Source: CAVXAE01 sp044225565 (GTDB taxonomy: Bacteria > Pseudomonadota > Gammaproteobacteria > Steroidobacterales > Steroidobacteraceae). Taken from it: 23,399 bases of DNA. Every line of letters starts with the position of its first letter. Position 1 is the stretch's first letter. The stretch spans positions 1 to 23,399 of the forward strand of contig JBGAIL010000063.1 of the NCBI GenBank assembly GCA_044225565.1, written 5' to 3'. The notes beneath the pieces were generated by a model. It saw only the letters and a program-made list of their open reading frames with translations. It was not told the origin of the DNA and made no database searches. This document shows positions 16,165 through 23,399 of this stretch, piece by piece. The translations under genes and the position numbers were made by a program.

Positions 16165-17497
16165 ATGAGTTTCGTGAGATCCCGGCGTGCCGGGAAGATC
16201 CGGGTATTCGGCTTCCAGGGTCGTGCGGCGGCATGGCTCCTGCTGTTCCTCCTGCTGCCGATGAGCGGCGCCATGGCGGCCGCCTCCGCTGCGGCCGATG
16301 CGGCGCGCTCCTACCTCGAGCGCTGGCAGGCCGAGAGCGGGGCTCCCGGTGTTTCCGCAGCGGTATCCGTCGCCGGCGAGCTCGTGTTCTCGGGCGGTGT
16401 CGGCGTCTCCGATCTCGAGAGCGGCATGCCGCAGAACGGTCGCAGCGTGCACAACATCGGCTCCATCTCGAAGACGCAGGCGGTGGTGGCCATCCTGCAG
16501 CTGGTGGAGCTGGGCAAGGTACGGCTCGATGCCGAGGTTCAGGAGTACGTGCCGTGGTTCCCGAAGAAGCAGCGGCCCGTCACGGTGCGGCAGGTGCTGA
16601 CGCACACCTCGGGCATCAGGCATTACCGCGACGACGAATTCGAGCCCGGCGAGCTGTGGATGTTCCGTCACTACGATCGGGTCGAGGAGTCCACCGCCGC
16701 TGGCGCGACGATCCACTGGCGTTCGATCCGGGCACGCGCTGGATGTACTCGTCCTTCGCGACCAACCTGCTGCACGCCATCGTCGAGGCGGCGAGCGGAG
16801 AGCCGTTCGAGGACTATCTCTCGCGGCACCTCTGGCGGCCCGCCGGGATGGCGGATACGCGCTTCGACATCCCTTCGCGCATCGTGCCGCGCCGTGGTCG
16901 GGGCTACGAGCGCAACCGGCAGACCGGGCTGCTGGAGAATGCCGTCGCCGAGGACGTGAGTTACAAGTTCGCCGGCGGAGGGATGCTCTCGACGGACGAG
17001 GACCTGTGCCGTTTCGGCTCCGCGCTCAACTCCGGGCGATTGCTGAAGCCCGCCACGCTGAAGGAGATGTACCGATTGCAACTTCCGCCGGACATTCCGT
17101 ACCACGACCAGGAGGAGAGGGAGGCGCGGCGCGCGGCAGGAGGGGACACCTGGATCGAGCCTTCGATGGGAACGAAGCAGGCCCTGATCTTCATGATGGA
17201 GCGCGATGCCGAGGGCCGCGGCTACGCGGGACATTCGGGCAACGTCAAGGAACGGACTCGCGCTTCGCGAACTATTACCAGGACGACATCGTCGTCGCGA
17301 TCCACTTCAACTCCTCGAGCGGTGACATCGACATCCGCCGGGCTGCGGAAGGGCTGGCACAGCTGTACCTGCCCGAGGCACGGTCAAGGTCGAGCCTGCA
17401 TCCCGGGGCGCGGCATCGAGGACGGGGCGGCTTTCCGCCTGCATTGCCTCGGTGCTCCCCGGGCCGCTATCCTCTTGCTGAACGCCCGACCAACTAG
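16165..17497 (+). pseudogene. S12 beta-lactamase-fold serine hydrolase (frameshifted as read)
   Basis: An AAGGAG site precedes the ATG at 16165. A signal peptide (AAWLLLFLLLPMSGAMA) is followed by the class C beta-lactamase/D-aminopeptidase fold. The SxxK nucleophile motif is Ser100-Ile-Ser-Lys103, LTHTSGIRHY follows, the Tyr motif is in MYSSFATNLL, and the third motif is the HSG in GYAGHSGNV. The frame changes near 16700 (frame with SISK to frame with MYSSF). It changes again near 17255, where one missing G in the AAGGAACG stretch would restore GNVKGTDSRFANYY. The C-terminus after LAQLYLPE is uncertain. The family includes esterases, D-amino-peptidases and PBP-like enzymes in the periplasm. 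It sits between the sulfotransferase and receptor 3, so a role in processing the imported ligand is plausible but unproven. Confidence 0.85.
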
Positions 17498-17523
17498 GGC
17501 GCGCCGCAAAGGGGAGCGAAGCG

Positions 17524-20477
17524 ATGAGAAGACTTCCAGGGCTTTCGCGTCATGCCGCGCTGCACGTGTCCGCCGCCGCATTCATGCTGGCCGCGCCCAG
17601 CGCCTTCTCACAGGAAGCCACCACGCCGGAGCCCGCGTCGTCCGACGCGGAGCCCACGATGGAGGTCACCGTCACCGGCTCACGCATCGCCCGCCCGGAG
17701 ACGGCGTTCGCCAATCCGGTCGTGTCGATCTCGGCCGACGCCATCCAGCGCTCAGGCAGCACGAACATCACGGAGCTGCTCTCGAGCAGCCCCGCGCTCG
17801 TCGGCTCCGTCACGGGCAACCGCACCGGCGGTTCCGAGACGAACTTCGGCGAGACGGGCCTGAACCTGCTCGACCTCCGCAACCTCGGCTCGGACCGCGC
17901 GCTGGTGCTGGTGGACGGCCGTCGCCACGTCGCGGCCGAAGCGGGCCCCGCGGCCGTCGACGTCGATGCGATCCCGACGGACCTCATCGAAGCCGTGGAC
18001 GTGCTCACGGGCCGCGCGTCCGCCATCTACGGCGCGGACGGCGTATCCGGCGTCGTGAATTTCCGCATGAAGCGCGACTTCGAAGGTATCTCCGCCCGCT
18101 TGCAGACCGGCACCTCGCGCCACGGCGATGGCGACAACCGCTTCGCTTCCATCACGGCGGGCCGCAGTTCCGGCGAAGGCCGCGGCAACGTCGCGTTCGC
18201 GGTGGAATACAACGCCGACGACCGGCTGCCGGACCAGGCGCGCGCCTTCCTGCGCGATCCCAAGACAGGCGATCTCTTCCGCAACCAGGGCGATCTCGAC
18301 GACGACCCGAACGTGCCGGACAACATTCCGTATCGCGACGTGCGGTATGCAGACAGCTCGCGCGCAGGCGGCGTGGACGTCGACTTCGACTATCTCTCCG
18401 ATTTCGAGGGCAACGGCGCAGCGTACGACCGGGGTTTCGTCCTGGAGGGCTCGGGCGGCTACACGGTGGGCGGCTCCAGCACGCCCATCTCGATCTATCA
18501 GGGCGATCTCTTCCGCGCGTGGCGTGACGCTCGTGAACGGGCTGGCCCATTTCGACTTCAGCGACGCGTTCAGCCTCTACGGCGAAGCGAAGTACGTGCA
18601 CGCCGAGGCGTTCTCGTACTCGCAGCCCACTTTCGAGTTCCGCGAGCTGCTCTTCACGACCGACAACCCGTTCATGCCGGATTCGATCCGCAACGCCATC
18701 GTGCCCGGAGCGGCGGCCGCGTACTTCGGCGATCCGGACACGCCAGATGGCGTGCTGATGCTGCGCGACAACTTCGATCTCGGCATCAACGGCGAGGACA
18801 TCGATCGCGACACGCTGCGCGGCGTGGTCGGCGCGACGGGAAGGCTCACGGACCACGCGAAGTACGACATCTCATACGTCTACGGCGAGACACGCAGCCG
18901 CATCGTCTCAGTGAACAACCGCATCACGGCGAACTGGGCGGCAGCGACGGACGTGGTGAGCGATCCCGTCACGGGTCAGCCGGTATGCCGCTCGAGCCTC
19001 GATCCGGACGCACCCGCATCGCTGGCCGGCGCGTGCCGTACAACGTGTTCGGTGAGCACGTGCAGGATCCCGCAGCCATCGACTTCATCCTCACGGACAG
19101 CGTGAGCCATGCACGCCTTACTCAACAGGTGTTGTCCGCTTTCCGATATCCGGGGATCTCGGCTCGTTCCTGAAGCTGCCTGGCGGCTCACTGGGCTACG
19201 CGGTGGGCGCGGAGTACCGGCGGGAGACCAGCGACTTCGTGCCGGATCCGATCATCCAGCAGAGCCTCACCTGGGTGGAGGGCGAGCAGCCGAAGAAGGG
19301 CAAGTTCGACGTCAAGGAGGTGTTCCTGGAGCTCAACGCGCCCGTGCTCGAGGACCGGCCGATGGCGAAACTGCTGTCGTTCGGCGGCGCAGTGCGCCTG
19401 TCCGACTACGAGACGGTGGGAGAAGACGACCACGTGGAAGGTCGACGTGCGCAGGCGCTCCACCCGGTCCGTGTCACTGCGCGGCACGTATTCGCAGGCG
19501 GTGCGCGCGCCGAACATCGCAGAGCTGTTCAACCCGCCGAGCTACCTCAGCAATTTCATCGTCGACCCCTGCGACGCAGGAGCTGAACAACGGGTCGGCT
19601 AGCCGCGAGGCCAACTGCGCGCAGCTGCTCACGGCACTCGGCATCGACCCCGCCACGTTCAGTCCTTCGAGCTCGCCTCAAGCCTCGATCTTCACGGACG
19701 GCCTCGCGGGCGGCAACCCGGACCTGAGCGAGGAGACCTGCCAAGACGTGGACTGGTGGGCATCGTCTGCGCCCGGGCTTCCTGCCTTCGCTCACCATTA
19801 CCGCCGGACTGGTACGACATCGACATCAAGAAGGCCATCAACACGCCGGAGGCCCAGGAGCTGGCGGATCTCTGCGTCGATCAGCCGACGCTGGAGAACC
19901 CTTACTGCGTGGGCACCGCGCGCAGCGGCACGAGCGGTTTCATCACCGGTTTCAACGTGCGGCCGGAGAACGTGGCCTCGTTCACCACTTCGCAGCCTCG
20001 ACGTCACGGCGAACTACCAGCTGCCGGCCACGGCGCTGGGCAACTTCAACGTCAGGCTGCTCGGCGGCTACCTGCACGAGCTGAAGTTCGTCGCCTCGCC
20101 CGGTGCGGCGGCGACCTCGGAGAAGGGACAGCAGTACATGCCCCGATACGTGGCGACGCTAGATCTGTACTGGGAGAAGGGACCGATGTCGGTCACTTAC
20201 AGCATCGACTGGTTCAACAAGACCAACCGCTATGCGAACGACATTCTCGCGGGTGACCCGGACTACGTCGCTCGCCAGTACCGCTACGTCAAGGCGAAGT
20301 GGGAGCGCGACGTGCAGCTCGATTACGAGTTCACGGAGAAGTTCAGCGCGTACGTCGGCGTGAACAACCTGTTCGATCAGAAGCCCGAGTTCGGCTCCAC
20401 CTCGGTGGATACTACAGCTCGTACCGGTGTCGGCCATGGGGCAGTTCCTGTACGCGGGGGCCAAGGCCTCTTTCTGA
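17524..20477 (+). pseudogene. TonB-dependent receptor 3, large no-STN type (many frameshifts)
   Basis: GGGGAG (17511-17516) lies 7 nt before the ATG. A signal peptide (about 30 residues) is followed by the TonB box and plug (MEVTVTGSRIARPETAFANP, LNLLDLRNLGSDRALVLVDG, DVLTGRASAIYGADGVSG). The barrel is traceable in pieces: AHFDFSDAFSLYGEAKYVHA, LKLPGGSLGYAVGAEYRRE, RGTYSQAVRAPNIAELFNPP, DWYDIDIKKAI, EFTEKFSAYVGVNNLFDQKP and the C-terminal LYAGAKASF with terminal Phe. The frame shifts at least nine times, near 18.52, 19.03, 19.15, 19.43, 19.57, 19.79, 20.00, 20.41 and 20.43 kb. This is the roughly 985-residue receptor class common in Xanthomonads, Caulobacters and Sphingomonads, whose members take up sugars, peptides or other substrates. 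No ECF motif precedes it, so it is probably read through from the upstream genes. Confidence 0.87.
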
Positions 20478-20491
20478 CGCCGTCGGGGAGG

Positions 20492-20506
20492 AGCGGGGTA
20501 GCCGCT
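20492..20506. other. Weak hairpin between convergent genes
   Basis: AGCGG and CCGCT pair around GGTAG between the end of receptor 3 and the end of the minus-strand gene. It may assist termination in both directions. The stem is only 5 bp with no T run. Confidence 0.2.
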
Positions 20507-20914
20507 AGCTGCGTGGCGGCGCGGCAGCCCGCTCGATCTTGCGATCCACGACGTGCGCGGCGTCTTCCGGCAGGTAACGGTATATGTCCTGCGTGGTCCT
20601 GCGGTCAGGATCAGCTCGGCCCGACGGATCTCTTCTTCGCCGCGCGGATGCACCGTCACGGCCGAAGCGCCGCCGATCACGGCATCCGCAAGCGCCGCAA
20701 CCGGCTTGCCGAAGCATCGTCTGCCGCAGTGCGGAAGTAGTCGGCCACGTTCGTGTCGAAATCCGGCGCGGGCCCCTTGTCGGCCTGCCGGTGCTCGTGT
20801 GGAGAGGTCAGCTCTACGCGATCCGTCGCGAAGCCATCCCTGACCAGCTCGGTCCGCGCGGCCGCCGCCGACACGTGGTCGTCGTACAGCGCACCAGCCG
20901 ATGATGTCCTGCAT
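20505..20914 (-). pseudogene. Small YflT-like stress-type protein (frameshifted as read)
   Basis: A strong AAGGAGG site (20925-20919) lies 4 nt before the ATG at 20914. After one early shift the protein reads ALYDDHVSAAAARTELVRDG, then FATDRVELTSPHE, FDTNVADYFRTA, then in other frames ADAVIGGASAVTVHPRGEEE and RYLPEDAAHVVDRKIERAA. The opening resembles the general-stress YflT-type domain, which begins with a short beta strand, an acidic turn and an amphipathic helix ending in DxGF. The total span of 410 bases is not a multiple of three. I give this family only as a likely resemblance; the function is unknown. It is divergent from the barrel gene at 21079 and convergent with receptor 3. Confidence 0.55.
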
Positions 20915-20985
20915 GGCGCCTCCTTCTGCCTTGGCCTGTCAGTCCAACGCTGCCCTCACCCGGAAGTTCCGCAGTCCAGGTGGGT

Positions 20986-21014
20986 CATGCCGTTCACATG
21001 GCATGAAAGGCATG
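20986..21014. promoter_or_regulatory. Operator-like cluster of three CATGCC/GGCATG half-sites
   Basis: CATGCC (20986-20991) is followed after 8 nt by GGCATG (21000-21005) and after 3 nt more by a second GGCATG (21009-21014). They lie in the divergent gap between the minus-strand gene and the barrel gene, about 24 nt before a candidate -10 box. A regulator site is possible. Confidence 0.35.
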
Positions 21015-21037
21015 AGTACCGGCTACCGCACAAACTG

Positions 21038-21043
21038 CATAAT
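21038..21043 (+). promoter_or_regulatory. Candidate -10 box of the barrel gene
   Basis: CATAAT, preceded by TG, lies 35 nt before the ATG at 21079. No good -35 box is visible at the normal spacing. Confidence 0.35.
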
Positions 21044-21078
21044 GCGGGGCTGGAGTGGGATGGACGGGCGGGACAACG

Positions 21079-22062
21079 ATGGGGATCCGGGGCATGGCCC
21101 TGCTCTTGGCCGTGCTGCCCCTGGGCACGGCGGGGGCGCAGGAAGGGCAGGCCGAGCCGGCGCTGCAGGAAGAGGACACCGTGGAAGTGCCACGCTCCCA
21201 ATGGGAGGGCTCCGTGGAGCTGGGGGCCGGCTACGACACCAACGCCAACGGCTCGACCAGCGTGCAGTCCTTCCTGGGCTTTCCGCTCGATCCTCGTTAC
21301 GTGGCCACGGAATCCTCGTTCGCCCAGGCGGGCTTCGGCGTCCAGCACACCCTGAACCTCGCTCCGGACCGCGGCTTCGTCTCGTCGATGCAACTGAGCC
21401 ATCGCGTCAACCCGGAAGCGTCGTTCGCGGACCAGTCGATCGTTGCGCTCGGCACCGAAGGAATCATCAACCGGGGGGCCTCGCGGTTCAGCGCGGCCAT
21501 CGGCGGCTATGCGAGCTGGCTGCACGGTGAGGGGGATGAGCGCGGTGCGAACCTCGACCTCAACGCCGCACACGAAGAGGACAACGTCGCCACCGTCTTC
21601 ACCCTGCGCCTGAGCCGTGTCGACAACGACCAGCGTGAGTTCGCGGACCTCGAGGTGTATCGCTACCTTGCCGCGTTGTCTTTCACTCGCAGCGCCATCG
21701 GTTCGCACGCCGCCAACGTCGGCCTGACCTTCGTCAGCGGTCACGATTCACCGCTGCGGCGCGCATCGCCTTTCGCCAACGACCGCCTGGGCGTGCAGCT
21801 CTCCGCGGACTGGTCGGTGAAGGAGGGCATCCAGGCCTACATCCAGCTTTCCGGGCTGCGCAGCGATTACCGCGACCCCTTCTTCGGCTTCGATCGCAAG
21901 GACGACCAGCTGAGCGCCGCCGCCGCCGTCGAGTTCACGGGCTGGCCCGGCGAGAACTGGGTGCTGGCGCCCCAGGTGCAGTACCTGCGAAACGACTCGA
22001 CCGTCTCCCTGTTCGAGTACGACCGGCTGGAAGCGGTGATCTACCTGCGCCGCGCGCTGTGA
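21079..22062 (+). CDS. Predicted outer-membrane beta-barrel protein, unknown function
   Basis: The intact 327-residue frame starts with a signal peptide (MALLLAVLPLGTAGAQEG, with the cleavage expected after AGA or AQ). A short acidic stretch follows, then alternating-residue strands typical of barrels (GSVELGAGYDTNANGS, AFGVQ-like and SAAIGGYASW segments, WVLAPQVQYLRNDSTVSLFE, LEAVIYLRRAL). The motif GYDTNAN and the closing FEYDRLEAVIYLRR are reminiscent of barrel domains of the Slam/DUF560 kind, but I cannot assign a family. The ATG at 21079 is chosen for the complete signal peptide; 21094 is an alternative with GGGGAT 7 nt upstream. It is the only complete gene after 13 kb that reads without a shift. 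No operon partner is evident. Confidence 0.75.
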   Translation: MGIRGMALLLAVLPLGTAGAQEGQAEPALQEEDTVEVPRSQWEGSVELGAGYDTNANGSTSVQSFLGFPLDPRYVATESSFAQAGFGVQHTLNLAPDRGFVSSMQLSHRVNPEASFADQSIVALGTEGIINRGASRFSAAIGGYASWLHGEGDERGANLDLNAAHEEDNVATVFTLRLSRVDNDQREFADLEVYRYLAALSFTRSAIGSHAANVGLTFVSGHDSPLRRASPFANDRLGVQLSADWSVKEGIQAYIQLSGLRSDYRDPFFGFDRKDDQLSAAAAVEFTGWPGENWVLAPQVQYLRNDSTVSLFEYDRLEAVIYLRRAL

Positions 22063-22205
22063 TCCGCCTTGAAAGCCGACCTAATTCACATTACGCAAGC
22101 CACGAGGTTCCGCTAAACTACCGGCCCCTTGCGTGGTTACTTAGGCCATTGAGTTGACTGCAATTTTCGCCCCGGCGGCGCTCGCCGGCGGAAGGCTCCG
22201 CTGCC
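22063..22205. other. Intergenic region before sucA with a GC hairpin
   Basis: This short gap holds no gene. CCGGCG and CGCCGG (22172-22177 and 22183-22188) pair around a 5-nt loop, 17 nt before the sucA ATG. TAAACT (22114-22119) is a weak -10 candidate. A GGAAGG (22190-22195) lies 10 nt before the ATG. Whether the hairpin ends the upstream transcript or acts in the sucA leader is not clear. Confidence 0.35.
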
Positions 22206-23399
22206 ATGCTTGAACCTACGGCGCTCTACGGTGGCAATGCCGATTATCTCGAGGCCCTGTACGAGCAGTACCTGCGCGACCCGGCCAGCCTCGAGCCGAA
22301 ATGGCGCGAATACTTCGCCAGCATCGCGCCGGCAGCCGCCGGCGTGACCGGCCACTACGCCCATCTGGGCCGCGATTTCGCGGAACGCGCACAGCTACCG
22401 TAAAGCCGCGTGGCTGGCGCTTTGAAGGCGGGGATGCCGCCAAGCAGGCATCCGTCTCGCGACTCATCCAGATCTGGGTGAACCGTGGCCACCTCCTCGC
22501 GAAGGTCGATCCGCTGGGCCTGCTCAAGCGCGAACGCCCTCGCGTGCTGGACATCGGCTACTTCGGCCTCACCAGCACGGACCTCGACACGGAATTCCTC
22601 ACCGGCAGCCGTACCATCGACGCGGTATCCCGAAGGATGAAGCTGCGGGACATCCTCGCGCAGCTCGAGCACATCTACGCCGGTCCCATCGGCGCGGAAT
22701 TCGCGCACGTCTCGAACTCGGACGAGCGCCTGTGGTTGCAGGACCAGTTCCAGTCCGGCCGCGTGCTGCACGAGTTCACGGCCGAGGAGCAGAAGAACAT
22801 CCTCTGGCAGCTCACGGCTGCGGAAGGCGCCTCGAGCGCGCTCCGCACCAGGTACGTCGGCCGGAAACTGCTCGAAGGCGGCGACTCGCTCATTCCCCTG
22901 CTCGGCGACCTCGTGCAGCGCTGCGGCGTGACGGGCATCCAGGAAACGGTGGTGGGCATGGCCCATCGCGGCCGGCTCAACGTGCTGGTGAACCTGCTCG
23001 GTAAATCGCCCTCGACGCTCTTCTCGGAATTTGAAGGCAAGTACGACGCCAGTGCCTCCCGCGGCTCTGGCGACGTGAAATACCACAAAGGTTTCTCCGC
23101 AGACCTGCGTACGCCCGCCGGTAACGTTCATACGGTGCTCGCCTTCAACCCTTCGCACCTCGAGGTGGTGAACGCCGTGGTCGAAGGCTCGGTTCGCGCT
23201 CGCCAGGAACGCTGCGGCGATGCCATCGGCGACAAGGTGCTCCCCGTGCTCATCCACGGCGATGCCGCCTTCGCAGGCCAGGGCGTGGTCATGGAGACCC
23301 TGCAGCTGTCACAGGCCCGCGGGTTCTACACCGGCGGCACGGTGCACATCATCATCAACAATCAGGTGGGCTTCACCACTTCCGACCCTCGCGATGCGC
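22206..23399 (+). CDS. sucA: 2-oxoglutarate dehydrogenase E1 (3' partial, one frameshift)
   Basis: The N-terminus LYGGNADYLEALYEQYLRDP is the typical start of SucA. The E1 domain follows with LLGDLVQRCGVTGIQETVVG, MAHRGRLNVLVNLLG, FNPSHLEVVNAVVEGS, HGDAAFAGQGVV and IIINNQVGFTTSDPR, which carry the known active-site His, His, Asp and Asn. SucA decarboxylates 2-oxoglutarate with thiamine diphosphate as the first step of the 2-oxoglutarate dehydrogenase complex in the TCA cycle. The first frame stops at 22401-22403. One missing base near 22394 (CACAG then CTACC) would join it to the frame reading ATVKPRGWRFEGGDAAKQAS, which stays open to the window end. About 397 codons of a protein usually 930-950 long are present. 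The gene should be intact in a living aerobe, so the shift is probably a sequence error. Confidence 0.95.

Noticed and set aside
16233..18527. A 764-codon plus-strand open frame
   Set aside because: It is a chance join: its middle part is the S12 hydrolase after a frameshift, its ends are out-of-frame readings of the S12 start and the receptor 3 start.

Overview
This is a GC-rich stretch of chromosome from a Gram-negative bacterium, most likely a gammaproteobacterium of the Steroidobacter/Xanthomonadales kind. I infer this from the three TonB-dependent receptors, the FecI/FecR pair, the TPR-sulfotransferase gene and the sucA gene; no 16S gene is present to confirm it.

Layout. Positions 1-1597 hold the end of a signalling operon: a receiver-GGDEF diguanylate cyclase (5' end missing), a stand-alone receiver and an Hpt phosphotransfer protein. 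Positions 1639-5174 hold tRNA-Ala(CGC), a secreted TolB-propeller/amidohydrolase and tRNA-Arg(CCU). The hydrolase gene starts 2 nt after the first tRNA and stops inside the second. Positions 5222-6927 (minus strand) encode a FecR-type anti-sigma regulator and a FecI-type ECF sigma factor. Reading away from them are TonB receptor 1, which has an STN signalling domain, and an S9/DPP-IV-type peptidase. From 12145 to 20477 follow TonB receptor 2, a TPR-sulfotransferase, an S12 beta-lactamase-fold hydrolase and TonB receptor 3. A small YflT-like stress-type gene (minus), an outer-membrane beta-barrel gene and the start of sucA close the window.

How the parts fit. Three copies of one bipartite promoter, TTTCACGA then 12 nt then GTCGTC, lie in front of the sigma gene, receptor 1 and receptor 2. 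This predicts that the sigma factor controls itself and two outward transcription units. Receptor 1 would be the FecA-like sensor. Receptor 2 and the genes behind it would be slave targets. The gene content (receptors, DPP-like peptidase, amidohydrolase, serine hydrolase, sulfotransferase) suggests uptake and processing of a peptide-like or siderophore-like ligand, but the substrate cannot be read from sequence.

Data quality. The first 13.08 kb reads cleanly, with intact ORFs of 2.2-3.3 kb. From 13,083 onward almost every gene is broken by single-base or dinucleotide shifts, including sucA, a core TCA gene. The protein motifs survive on both sides of each shift. I therefore think most of these are sequence or assembly errors rather than true gene decay, though the window alone cannot prove it.
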